Part shown: positions 9,401 through 15,495 of the stretch, piece after piece
Layout of the letters: every line of letters starts with the position of its first letter
Position numbering within the stretch: the stretch's first letter is position 1
Origin: Glaciecola sp. HTCC2999
GTDB lineage: Bacteria; Pseudomonadota; Gammaproteobacteria; Enterobacterales; Alteromonadaceae
Direction: 5' to 3'
Length of the DNA stretch: 64,000 bases
Assembly (NCBI RefSeq): GCF_000155775.1
Contig: NZ_DS989812.1
Coordinates: 53,627 to 117,626 of the forward strand
The notes under the pieces: model-generated
Database searches by the model: none
What the model saw: only the letters and a program-made list of their open reading frames with translations
What the model was told of the DNA's origin: nothing
Position numbers and translations under genes: made by a program

Positions 9401-11270
9401 AAGTCGTGCTGATGATAGTTTGGTGGTGCGCTTTAAGAACATTGAGCATTTTGAGATAGCGGGCGTGTCTTATGAGGCGATTAGCCAAGGATATAATGCA
9501 ACCGACGCGGCGTATTATCAAAGTGTGGCACAACATACCCCACAAAGTTCTGATACTTTTGGGTTTAATAGTTCAATAACGAGTGCTTATGTATCTAGCG
9601 TCAGTAATGCTGTTGTACTGTATCCATTTTCTGATACTCAAGGTGCGAACTTTGATTTGTCATTGTTTAATAATTTTGATTCACAAATAAAAGACCTACT
9701 TGATTTAACTAATGATATAACGGTGACAGGTACTCAGTTAGACGACAGTGTTAATGCGTCAAGCTATATGAACTTGAGTGCTGATTTGACAATTAGTCTT
9801 GGAAGTGGCCAAGATTTAGTTAATTTATTAGGTGCTTATGGTGCCGATAGTGTCGATTTAGGTGCTGATGATGACTTCTTATATGTGATGTATGATGAAG
9901 GCATTGACTATTCCTCTGCTGGAATAGAGTTGATGGACTCAAATACAATGAATCGTAGTTATGAGTCGGATACTGCGTTAAATGGTGGTACAGGTATCGA
10001 TTGGTTGATTTTCAGAGTGCCTAATGATGTCGTTTATGGTGTGGACTATGTTCTCAATAGCGCACCAACTTCAGGTTTTGAAAATATCCAAGGTACTAAG
10101 CAAGACGATGTACTCACTGGCGATGATACTGCGAACATTATTTACGCAGGCTTAGGCTCAGATGAAGTATATGGTCTTGCTGGTGATGATGTCATTTATG
10201 GTGCGTATGGCACGGCTAACTGGAGCTCAGACGATAATGATGGCGCGGATTTGTTATTTGGAGGTGCTGGTGATGATATCTTATACGGTAATGCAGGTGA
10301 TGATGAATTAGACGGCGGTTTAGGCCAAGATATCTTATGGGGTGATGATGACAGTGCTAATAGCTACACGACCCCAGATATGACAGATGAAACTCAAACC
10401 GGTGGAACTGATCTATTTGTCACACGTTTAGTTTATGCAACTCAATGTCCGGAAAATGCTGATTTGATAATGGATTTTGAAGATGGTACCGATCAGCTTG
10501 GATTAGCTGGCGGGTTATTTAAATCTGAAATTTCGATTGAACAGGGGATTGGTAAATATTCTGACGATGTGTTTATTCTAATCAACGGCAAATACTTATT
10601 TGTTATCAAAGACATAGATGCTGAATTTATTAATGAATTTGATGTTATTGAATTTGAGTCGACACAACCTAACCCTATTGCCGAGTTATCTGATGATACA
10701 TCTCAAGTATGCGAAGATTTATTTGAAGAAGAGCCTTCAAACAGTACTTTAACTTCTTACGATGTAACTAATATCGAACACAACTTATTGGAATATGACG
10801 TTGCGATGGGTTGGAACTTGTTTGGTGATAATGATGAATTTGGCCGAATGGGTGATGATTCTGGTTATCAGACAGCGTACTTTGAAGTTGAGGCTGGTGT
10901 ATCTACTATTCCAAACTTTGGCTTTACGACTGACCCTGCCAATGGTGGTGATGGCAGTACAATAGACTTTTATGAGGCGAGCAATAACGGCGGCGAACTC
11001 ATCTTCTCGATGAAGGTGTTGAGTGGCCTGGTACCTGACTTTGAAGTACGTTTTGAGTCATCAGATGGTCGTGTTGCGGTGCAAGGTTTTTCTGCTAATT
11101 TAGATGGGTTAGTGCCCAATTCAGATTGGCAGGAGTTTCGTTTTGATTTGGGTAATTTCATTGATATCGATAATAGCAACTTAGTACGTATAAGTATCGC
11201 ACCAGATACATCGGTTGATGAGATGGTACAGTATCAGATAGCACAGTTACGCTTTACCTATGGTTTATAA
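471..11270 (+). CDS. Giant lipoprotein with thrombospondin type 3 and RTX calcium-binding repeats (about 3,599 aa)
   Basis: I place the start at GTG 471 because GGAAG lies five bases upstream and the resulting N-terminus is a lipoprotein signal (MRIIQAALITLFVSSC, lipobox VSSC, then GGGG and a Pro/Thr-rich linker). An upstream in-frame TTG at 447 has no comparable support. Order of parts: a cadherin-like stretch (about residues 35-130); a module with G-R-I-I-D-G then DINNNLALDDNEP (about 135-175), which recurs near 746 and 2107; nine 35-residue thrombospondin type 3 repeats plus a leading partial one (about 406-741) and further copies near 4060-4220 and 4330-4390 bp; a long middle region I cannot assign; two RTX nonapeptide blocks (about 2847-2944 and 3207-3294); and a C-terminal beta-rich domain, possibly carbohydrate-binding. 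It is very acidic and should be calcium-stabilised at the cell surface. Its end overlaps the next gene by 11 bp. Function is probably adhesion or structure, by inference. An RTX protein with a Sec/Lol signal is unusual. Confidence 0.85.
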   Translation: MRIIQAALITLFVSSCGGGGSNNNTPTNPPTPTPTNQAPTITLNEEFELFEGESFSTDVLVADADGDNITVSLSGDDAQLFTLTSSNVLSLTSALDYELLTQDNNDNILDIVISASDGTDTTNQRLQLIIKDALEGRIIDGPVSGAKVFLDINNNLALDDNEPFFESNADGYFSLKQAVPSGAKLVSVGGTDTVSNKVLTDTVFAFPLNEQTAFANVSPISTLVALSSPETVQSLLDNVGEGLSVADLLQTDTWEDAEDNSEKAQQSQVLNTQIISVINTAKAITGQDTAAVLVSVANVITQSTDLSVLSKLSQPETIENVLTSIVTESSTTNIDTDVIKAIAQTVASTNDAVEKNQDLITTSEIVQIVVVVQESLPTQIKNVVSGDISVEEFEDASETINQTVVVDSDNDGIPNFSDAFPNDATESVDTDLDGIGNNADTDDDGDGVLDANDAFPLDATETLDTDQDTIGNNVDNDDDNDGVSDNNDAFPLDATESVDTDLDGIGNNTDNDDDGDGVDDALDALPLDESETLDTDQDGIGNNTDTDDDGDGVADADDAFPLNPLSSLDTDQDGIANNNDTDDDNDGVLDIDDAFPLDTLESLDTDQDGIGNNKDTDDDNDGVLDADDSFPLDATESMDTDLDGIGNNKDTDDDGDDVLDTDDAFPLDATESVDTDGDKIGNNKDTDDDGDGVTDDKDAFPLDPTETLDTDLDGIGNNKDTDDDGDGVADDLDSEPLDPDVFANVLGRVIDGYIKGAQVYLDLNYNAVLDDNEPNSVTVDEGLFTFNLTDEQAQCQAFVPLRVNVPLGAVDEDLGEVKQAFKLVLPPSLGIIDVSEQLNVTPLTSVLWTEIESLLEEELGTDLSCELVRSNLNTIENIDQAIEISIANIVRHYNIPASQIFSDFIADNNSDISEKATLIVKGLKKSFAETAALREQYPEASYAEVNYYVFTSMDGDDLYPNAWYRDKAYNDGDKTFVELMKISDDLESDIRLIYQAERNGSFSQNDPRFGYGLNKEIESRGGDTSPYQCNYQEQITYAVGNEEYEVVNLTTYDGLSNNIEDCQFASFEESTQTRYVFWNQRESENEGQGAQFMFDYATAKQQLPGWTDFAQTINSLNPQQLVDYVDSLPKTFCETDIANASYISRSQNTVDEDGTRVVIDRASDNSYTVRREFTDGTTSQESFTEEENPTINGCTLIDTDQDGVTDYNDLFPTDPSESVDFDLDGIGNNADLDDDNDGVLDEIDAFPFNAALTITISNGSIGDSLIVSETIDFDPYANCGLEVTLDESIDSDSDGIPDVYDTAPNDASITKAAKFNLGCVANAGISESISEATTGDIAWKKAKTPQPSHFELIIPTAFAQDASLSLANTTNVNSVDVDGVPVSDAILSSEGFFVAETIATPDGKYTYLVTSPRVQQSLSNLPEETCNLYVVENETNNFTCALGTDAPEPTPVQLMSSSRISFQLKGIQFRSDNTAIFTGSNNGLYLLSPSYEVSQLPNGSPFESNFDINFGGAGWLDDEHVYYVAGYYHFDSGSYVGPNISVINVSTQEIVFTGTESDILSNAAGQVSQLDDVVFVGQRAIRWTGSEFVAAPEMEGGGIETIVDPFNRTWSYVDFYEGDTPKLLTSNDGQYRIEMSQAARNGFDDQPSSGTGSGMVYRNFDFADNYVLHKYGMNAKTPVQTVAGQPYSASTVYSLDNEQGYIIVDNRFSVWDYIPTANTTGDVTVEYTALVDGVEEARSFVIPEEAVENYLSANPAPLNPIDYTDDIRQVTDTGLIRLYTPEPHRLGFCLYELNSQSQQCALLEDYNSTSVRFDYLQGNPYLPQDYYECIDGNCSSGIQNLVLLGDDIYAYFRDDSDGQFYAATASIQDFMVNGESALEIEAVTHTAGESDIMASANALRDQVTLPYEEFEVEVTEASVTITFDNALNAYAQLPQFSVNNNDVILDSVVWNDARTSVELLFDFSALNDEVSIELTQDNVFFLTDSTTRYKLPAVTFSVGGQSATPVEPTFIEAREISVVAGDIQVPSLFASVGNRYSFAFAAMGDAEEFVINPLTGEIRFKNTSVFVADNSDANQYQVQINVYDFSNNIVAEEVFTITVNEPSTVVLGKIVDSYVAGATVFQDINNNGTLDPSEPRTTSDINGQFELALDSNSRNARVRVVNSGFDIGANEVLGAMLDAPPIVDENFVLTPVSTLVGRMLGQDYGLSVDAANQRVASLLNLDLADLPNASLLGVDPIALMQSDDDSDVLAAKAYFQQQMYLMTLGNFTGAWFAYQHSAELSQLQSQYSGFNQAPLDSDYLSALGHEQFFDTLSSVVTNTPELPSGFILAERPVEVVDYIDGTQSNRHYLYPSVSGNTLSLDQQAPVLDLSNLQNIVNTESQGVVPSFNLFLDAIPEAGASGSLSVTTTIFDGENAQRDVNERAITAEAVFEWASDGNEITLKAPVQQVPVVFIDSSGVAIEREFANETADTLKFSAADDVTPASLQLKLTAYISQNLAKVGLNPERYFDEGNYYLQITLSDSPLIDSNETALTSITMPFTLSDSHNVSAYVDDAKVSESDAYGTLRLSQGLSSATSFTYTINPLPGDMGRFSQTSGVITVPAFTTSTQFKLPLVDNEVVDNTTYFSISLDSNADVELVKRSARFELFDIDGILDIEQNDRLVQSLVNQLKAKSSESVLTILDTLNGQSTFSDVTGFTTEEYFVNNSSDIYQNNVKASETVINHFMREIAARINAIDTSGSEINNFATELTILVTAIRYVDFDAVLAGFTDGELAISDSELTMLIADGIDTAISLAAQTVTDPFGLETTAQFPNADIVILTQQADTFVGTDASELIATRNGVDEVDAGGANDKVIGGRDIDTLRGGDGNDHLYGQAANDLLYGDAGDDKLAGGLGNDTLDGGAGDDLLLGEAGDDYFVTGAGDDEAYGSIGNDTFEVNGLGSKLIDGSSGDDKLQINVSGITDVTDLVTSADGDYTVLSRADDSLVVRFKNIEHFEIAGVSYEAISQGYNATDAAYYQSVAQHTPQSSDTFGFNSSITSAYVSSVSNAVVLYPFSDTQGANFDLSLFNNFDSQIKDLLDLTNDITVTGTQLDDSVNASSYMNLSADLTISLGSGQDLVNLLGAYGADSVDLGADDDFLYVMYDEGIDYSSAGIELMDSNTMNRSYESDTALNGGTGIDWLIFRVPNDVVYGVDYVLNSAPTSGFENIQGTKQDDVLTGDDTANIIYAGLGSDEVYGLAGDDVIYGAYGTANWSSDDNDGADLLFGGAGDDILYGNAGDDELDGGLGQDILWGDDDSANSYTTPDMTDETQTGGTDLFVTRLVYATQCPENADLIMDFEDGTDQLGLAGGLFKSEISIEQGIGKYSDDVFILINGKYLFVIKDIDAEFINEFDVIEFESTQPNPIAELSDDTSQVCEDLFEEEPSNSTLTSYDVTNIEHNLLEYDVAMGWNLFGDNDEFGRMGDDSGYQTAYFEVEAGVSTIPNFGFTTDPANGGDGSTIDFYEASNNGGELIFSMKVLSGLVPDFEVRFESSDGRVAVQGFSANLDGLVPNSDWQEFRFDLGNFIDIDNSNLVRISIAPDTSVDEMVQYQIAQLRFTYGL
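1687..2690 (+). repeat. Thrombospondin type 3 repeat array, 105-bp (35-aa) unit, about nine copies plus a partial
   Basis: Each unit reads DTDxDGIGNN, then DxDDDxDGV, then DAFPLDxxES. The spaced aspartates are the calcium ligands typical of this family. Copies are similar in protein but vary at synonymous positions, so the array is older than the 135-bp array of the adhesin. The array separates the N-terminal signal region from the second DDNEP-type module and probably acts as a stiff calcium-bound spacer. Confidence 0.85.
9010..9300 (+). repeat. RTX (haemolysin-type) nonapeptide block of the lipoprotein, first block
   Basis: About ten consecutive nonapeptides of the GGxGxDxLx type are visible (GGDGNDHLYG, GDAGDDKLAG, GGLGNDTLDG, GGAGDDLLLG). 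Here the hydrophobic position is mainly Leu, the canonical form, unlike the Val/Thr pattern in the adhesin. A second, shorter block lies at about 10090-10350. Confidence 0.85.
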
Positions 11271-12321
11271 TTTAATGATCTCACATTCTAAAGTGACATT
11301 ACTTGTATTTATGACTTGGTTTATTTCAATATATGTTCACTCAGCTGAACATAAAATTGATATAAAAATAGATCACTTTAGTAAAGGTTTAGATTTTGTA
11401 AACTATTTAGATAAAATTAATACATCTTCAATTCCGGAAGAATTATATCGAAATCAATTTGGCTACACTTACATTGGCTCATCTCATGAGTTTGGCGGAA
11501 GTATAAGTCATGAAGTCGGCAATATTTCGAGACCTGTAGAGCCATTATCGATTGAAAATACATTTACTCAATATGAACTTTATTTATCCAAATTCAATTG
11601 GGATCGGAAGCATCAATTTTCGTTAAATGTAGGCATTATTGAACAAGAAGAAATATCGCTAGACTGTGTACAGCGAGGGAATGTTCTATTAGGAGGGAGC
11701 TGTGATAATGCAGATTTTAGATTATTAGATGGTGATTTCTTAGAGCAAACGGGCAGCAGAAGATATCTGCCTGTTTTAGATTCTTCTGCTTCAGCTATAT
11801 ATGCTAAGTTGACTCACACCCTAAATTATTATACCAATGAATATAAGCATTCAATTAATACCGTACTGTCGATTCATCAAGTTGAACATCACACTGAGTC
11901 ACCATTATTTGCTTTAACATCAGACTTTTTACTAGACAGTCAGCTACAAGGTCAGAGCTTAAGAAAGATTATTAGCGATTTACAAGCAGAGCTACCACAG
12001 CAAACTGCTTGGTATGATATTACTTTAGACATCAGTGTTGAGTCTGCTTACAAGGTAGGTGACGGAAGTATTTATGGACAAATCGGTCTACTCTATTCAG
12101 AGAAGTTAGACTATGAATCGGACCAACAGTACAAGCAAAACACATATATTAAATTAGGGTATCAAACTGAGCTTATCGAGAGATTATCAATCAACGTTTC
12201 AGGTATCGCCTACCAACATTACTTACAAGGCATTCAACCTATTTTATATACCCCAAAAACAGCCAAGTTTTTTGCTCATCCCTATGGAGAGTTGAGCATT
12301 GGAATGACTTACTACTTCTGA
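11260..12321 (+). CDS. Putative outer-membrane beta-barrel protein of unknown family
   Basis: The gene starts inside the end of the lipoprotein gene (ATG 11260; an in-frame ATG at 11275 is the alternative), so the two are probably translationally coupled. The N-terminus has a hydrophobic signal segment ending near YVHSA. The rest is rich in alternating polar/hydrophobic stretches with aromatic residues at strand ends. The last residues are LSIGMTYYF, and a terminal Phe preceded by alternating hydrophobics is the usual BAM recognition signal of outer membrane barrels. I count roughly ten to twelve candidate strands. I do not recognise the family. Its position suggests it helps display, export or anchor the giant lipoprotein, but this is inference. 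It ends at the base before the convergent HAD gene's stop codon, with no intergenic bases. Confidence 0.65.
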   Translation: MVYNLMISHSKVTLLVFMTWFISIYVHSAEHKIDIKIDHFSKGLDFVNYLDKINTSSIPEELYRNQFGYTYIGSSHEFGGSISHEVGNISRPVEPLSIENTFTQYELYLSKFNWDRKHQFSLNVGIIEQEEISLDCVQRGNVLLGGSCDNADFRLLDGDFLEQTGSRRYLPVLDSSASAIYAKLTHTLNYYTNEYKHSINTVLSIHQVEHHTESPLFALTSDFLLDSQLQGQSLRKIISDLQAELPQQTAWYDITLDISVESAYKVGDGSIYGQIGLLYSEKLDYESDQQYKQNTYIKLGYQTELIERLSINVSGIAYQHYLQGIQPILYTPKTAKFFAHPYGELSIGMTYYF

Positions 12322-13140
12322 TCACAAACCAAACCGCTCCCGCAAAAACTTCGCCACACCATCATCATGGTTATGGCCAATCACTTTGGTGGCCTTTTCT
12401 TTGATAAATGATTTGGCATTGTCTGGTGCGTAACACTCATCGGCAATCTCAAACATACTCAAATCGTTATCACTATCCCCAAAACACAGGACATTCGTTG
12501 CCCCTAATTCATCTCGTAATTTTTGCACTGCAGCCCCTTTATTAGCAAGGCAATGATGCACGTCCATCCAGCTATATTCTTTGCCTTCATGAGCTGGGCC
12601 CGAGTATGCAATAAGGTGAGGGTGGTGATTAAGCTGTTCCCACATCGTCTTAATATGGCTATTCTCACCAATCATACTAATATTGGTCACCGGCCTGTCA
12701 TGGGCTAGGGCATCTAGTGGCATTAATGTGGCAGCTGAGCGAGCGAAGTATTTTGTGATCAGCTCCTCTTCTATCGCATGTTGCGGCGGGCTGTGATAAA
12801 TCACATGGTAATGCGCTTCCACAGTATTCACAAACGGAGTGATGCCATGCGCTAGCGCCATCGCTAAGATCACATCAATCTCGTTTTCGGTGAGTAAGTT
12901 CTCAAACTCAACCCGTTGCTGTTTTGGATCCCATAATGTAACGCCGTTATTATAAATATGCGGTAACGATAAAAATTGCCCCTCCAAAATAGGGCGAGCA
13001 GATAACATGGTCCTGCCCGTCGCAACGGTATAGGCAATGCCGTTTGCGTCCATTTTCTGTAAAGTCTCGATGGTAAATGGCGATAACGAGGAGCTACCAT
13101 CTAATAAAGTCCCGTCTAAATCAAAAAATACTAAATCCAT
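12322..13140 (-). CDS. Cof-type HAD-IIB family hydrolase
   Basis: This is a 272-residue cytoplasmic phosphatase of the haloacid dehalogenase superfamily, close in length to E. coli YidA and Cof. Motif I is FFDLDGTLL (nucleophile Asp7, acid/base Asp9), motif II is the Thr in VATGRT (about 41-44), the motif III Lys is in KGAAVQKL (about Lys201) and motif IV is GDSDND (221-226). The large insertion between motifs II and III is the IIB cap. Such enzymes hydrolyse sugar phosphates and similar small metabolites; the substrate cannot be read from sequence. It is transcribed alone and ends flush against the beta-barrel gene. It diverges from the cyclophilin gene, with 156 bp between them holding both promoters. 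Confidence 0.9.
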   Translation of the reverse strand: MDLVFFDLDGTLLDGSSSLSPFTIETLQKMDANGIAYTVATGRTMLSARPILEGQFLSLPHIYNNGVTLWDPKQQRVEFENLLTENEIDVILAMALAHGITPFVNTVEAHYHVIYHSPPQHAIEEELITKYFARSAATLMPLDALAHDRPVTNISMIGENSHIKTMWEQLNHHPHLIAYSGPAHEGKEYSWMDVHHCLANKGAAVQKLRDELGATNVLCFGDSDNDLSMFEIADECYAPDNAKSFIKEKATKVIGHNHDDGVAKFLRERFGL

Positions 13141-13296
13141 AATTGTGCTTTTACTTGATGTGTTAATTACTTGTTGATACGTTCAAAATCCCAATTCAGC
13201 TTGCAATATATTGGATTAATTTTGGTTTGAGCTGTGCACTTAGCGGTAAGTTTAGGCTATAATTTTGGCATTATACTCATATTATTAAGGCGACTT

Positions 13297-14073
13297 ATGT
13301 CCTCAAAGTTATTATTGATCCTCTGTATGGTGATGTCATGTCACGTTCAAGCCACTGTGGTAGAAGTTCGCACGTCTTTGGGAAATATCCAAATTAATCT
13401 GTTTGATGAAGTGACTCCGCAGAATGTGGATAATTTCTTAGGCTATGTAAATGCGGGTGCTTATCAAAATAATGTGGTGCATCGCAGTGTACCTGGGTTT
13501 ATTGTCCAAATGGGTGGTTTTGAGTATGCCAACCGTTTCCCGCCTGAAGGAATTTCTACGGGTGCCGGAGTGACTAACGAACCTGAGCTTTCCAATCTGC
13601 GCGGCACGATTGCGATGGCAAAATTATCCGGTGAACCGAACAGTGCCACTTCTCAGTTTTTCATTAATGTAAGCAATAACGCCAGTAATTTAGATGTCCA
13701 AAACTCAGGCTTTACTGTGATTGGGCAAGTGATTGGTAATGGAATGGACGTTGCTGATGCAATCGCTGAACTACCACGCTTTAATTATGGCGGTGCCTTT
13801 ACTGATTTACCATTGCGAGATTTTTCCGCTGCAGATGCGACCAATGGTGTTGAACCGACGGATGATAATTTAGTGGTGATCAGTGATATCGTGGTGATTG
13901 ACGCAGCAGCGGTAACCAACCCTGATTTAGTGCCGGTAGCCAATACCTTGATTAATCCTTCAACGCCAGCGCCTTCATCACCTTCGGCTACACCAGGTGC
14001 TTCTAGTGGCGGAACGCTAACCCTTTGGTGTTTGATGTTAGTCGGTATCATTATTACACGACGAGTCCTTTAA
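13297..14073 (+). CDS. Periplasmic cyclophilin-type peptidyl-prolyl isomerase with GlyGly-CTERM tail
   Basis: I chose ATG 13297 (258 aa) because AAGGCG precedes it and a signal peptide follows at once (MSSKLLLILCMVMSC, probable cut after HVQA); the upstream in-frame start at 13234 lacks both. The domain at about residues 20-180 is a bacterial cyclophilin like PpiA: VEVRTSLGNIQINLF, VDNFLGYVNAG, HRSVPGFIVQMGG, ATSQFFIN. It catalyses cis-trans isomerisation of prolyl bonds in exported proteins. A Ser/Pro/Thr linker then leads to SSGGTLTLW, a hydrophobic helix and RR, the GlyGly-CTERM signal cut by rhombosortase. The gene is a close paralogue of the truncated gene at the window's left edge. It is a single-gene unit followed by a weak terminator. 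Confidence 0.9.
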   Translation: MSSKLLLILCMVMSCHVQATVVEVRTSLGNIQINLFDEVTPQNVDNFLGYVNAGAYQNNVVHRSVPGFIVQMGGFEYANRFPPEGISTGAGVTNEPELSNLRGTIAMAKLSGEPNSATSQFFINVSNNASNLDVQNSGFTVIGQVIGNGMDVADAIAELPRFNYGGAFTDLPLRDFSAADATNGVEPTDDNLVVISDIVVIDAAAVTNPDLVPVANTLINPSTPAPSSPSATPGASSGGTLTLWCLMLVGIIITRRVL

Positions 14074-14089
14074 TTTTATAAATTGCGAT

Positions 14090-14110
14090 AACCACCTAGG
14101 CTGGTTTTTC
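14090..14110 (+). terminator. Possible weak terminator after the cyclophilin gene
   Basis: AACCA (14090-14094) pairs with TGGTT (14102-14106) around a 7-base loop and is followed by TTTC, 17 bp after the stop codon. The stem has only five pairs, so this is a modest candidate. Confidence 0.4.
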
Positions 14111-14397
14111 AGTGGTGAGATAGGTCAAGCGACACCTATGACACATAGAGTTGATGCATTGGCTCAAATCTGGTTAAGGATTATTGCCTACCGGAAGAAA
14201 ATATTTTGCTTCTCGTCTTATGTGAATCAAAATTATTGGATACTGGATACTGGATACTGGATACTGGATACTGGATACTGGATACTGGATACTGGATACT
14301 GGATACTGGATACTGGATACGCTGAAGCGGCGCATAAAATTAATCGTCGTATCGAAATCAGTGTTCAAGCTAAGGTAAGTTCCGCTATACTTAAGAA
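14111..14397. other. Non-coding gap between the cyclophilin gene and rfbB
   Basis: The stretch carries a heptanucleotide array at 14238-14320 and little else recognisable. A 264-base open frame spans it (14138-14401) and ends by overlapping the rfbB start codon, but its only distinctive content is the translated repeat (YWILDTG repeated), so I do not call it a gene. TATACT at 14386-14391 lies exactly where a -10 box would sit if rfbB mRNA began at its own ATG; the -35 match is poor. Confidence 0.6.
14238..14320. repeat. Heptanucleotide tandem array, GGATACT x 11.9
   Basis: Eleven perfect copies plus six bases of a twelfth run without interruption. The unit is 7 bp, so changes in copy number move flanking elements by 7 bp and shift any reading frame through it. 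The array starts 160 bp and ends 78 bp upstream of rfbB. Perfect arrays of this sort usually vary in length by slipped-strand mispairing. Confidence 0.95.
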
Positions 14398-15471
14398 ATG
14401 AAAATATTAGTGACAGGCGGCGCGGGTTTTATTGGCTCAGCGCTCATTCGTTATCTTATCCAACATACCTCTCATGAGGTATTGAATGTGGATAAACTTA
14501 CCTATGCCGGTAATCTGACTTCATTAAGTGATGTCAGTGATGATCCTCGCTATCGATTTGTACAAATTGATATTGTAGATAGTCAAGCGCTTAAGCAAAC
14601 GTTTGCAACTTTCCAACCCGATGCTGTGATGCATTTAGCGGCAGAGAGTCATGTCGACCGTTCTATATTAGCCGCAGATGAGTTTATCCAAACGAATATC
14701 GTAGGTACCTTTAACTTACTTGATGTTGCTAGACGGTATTGGGCGCAGTTACCTGCCGATAAACAATCCCGATTTCGTTTTCAACATATTTCGACGGACG
14801 AGGTTTATGGTGACTTGCCGCACCCGAATGATGCAGATTTTACTGGTCAATTGTTTTCAGAAACTACTCCATATGCGCCAAGTAGTCCGTATGCTGCGTC
14901 AAAAGCAGCCAGTGATCATTTGGTCAATGCTTGGTGTCGAACTTATGGTCTGCCGATTTTGATGACAAATTGTTCAAATAATTATGGTCCGTATCATTTT
15001 CCAGAAAAATTAATTCCCTTAACGATCCTTAATGCACTTGAACAAAAAACGATTCCTATCTATGGCAAAGGCACACAGATAAGGGATTGGCTATATGTCG
15101 AGGACCATGTTGAAGCGTTGTATTTAGTGCTACAACAAGGTCACATCGGTGAAACCTATAACATCGGTGGACATAATGAAGTTGAAAACCTTCAGTTAGT
15201 GCATATTTTATGTGACACTTTGGATAAGTTGGTGCCGCAGTCGACATCATATAAGACGTTGATCCGCCATGTGGATGACCGTTTAGGCCATGATCGTCGC
15301 TATGCTATTGATGCATCAAAAATACATAAGGAGCTTGGCTGGAAGCCTCGTCATACTCTTGAGCAAGGACTGCAGAAAACCATAAAGTGGGTGATTGACC
15401 ATCGTGCATGGTGCATCGCTGCAGCCCAACGAAAGAGCGCTGCAGTCGATAGGCTTTATTCTTCTCACTAA
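14398..15471 (+). CDS. rfbB: dTDP-glucose 4,6-dehydratase
   Basis: Converts dTDP-glucose to dTDP-4-keto-6-deoxyglucose, the second step to dTDP-L-rhamnose. It is an extended short-chain dehydrogenase of 357 residues, the normal length. The NAD-binding motif TGGAGFIGS is at residues 6-14, the Thr-Asp-Glu catalytic triplet of the family at 133-135 (ISTDEVYG), and the YxxxK pair at Tyr165/Lys169 (SPYAASKAA). It is the first gene of rfbBACD on the plus strand. There is no convincing ribosome binding site before ATG 14398, which hints at leaderless or weak initiation. The stop codon lies within the first of three CACTAA hexamers. Confidence 0.97.
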   Translation: MKILVTGGAGFIGSALIRYLIQHTSHEVLNVDKLTYAGNLTSLSDVSDDPRYRFVQIDIVDSQALKQTFATFQPDAVMHLAAESHVDRSILAADEFIQTNIVGTFNLLDVARRYWAQLPADKQSRFRFQHISTDEVYGDLPHPNDADFTGQLFSETTPYAPSSPYAASKAASDHLVNAWCRTYGLPILMTNCSNNYGPYHFPEKLIPLTILNALEQKTIPIYGKGTQIRDWLYVEDHVEALYLVLQQGHIGETYNIGGHNEVENLQLVHILCDTLDKLVPQSTSYKTLIRHVDDRLGHDRRYAIDASKIHKELGWKPRHTLEQGLQKTIKWVIDHRAWCIAAAQRKSAAVDRLYSSH

Positions 15472-15483
15472 CACTAACACTAA
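15466..15483. repeat. Hexamer CACTAA x 3 spanning the rfbB stop codon
   Basis: Three perfect head-to-tail copies. The first contains the rfbB stop TAA (15469-15471), and the array ends 12 bp before the rfbA ATG, overlapping the ribosome-binding region AACAGG. It is short and may have no function. Confidence 0.8.
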
Positions 15484-15495
15484 CAGGTCGAGTGT

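Noticed and set aside
13234..13296. Upstream extension of the cyclophilin start
   Set aside because: It would bury the signal peptide behind 21 residues, and the ribosome site lies before ATG 13297.
14138..14401. Short plus-strand open frame with YWILDTG repeats, ending over the rfbB start
   Set aside because: All its notable content is the translation of the heptamer array. No ribosome binding site and no similarity that I recognise. Kept as non-coding sequence.
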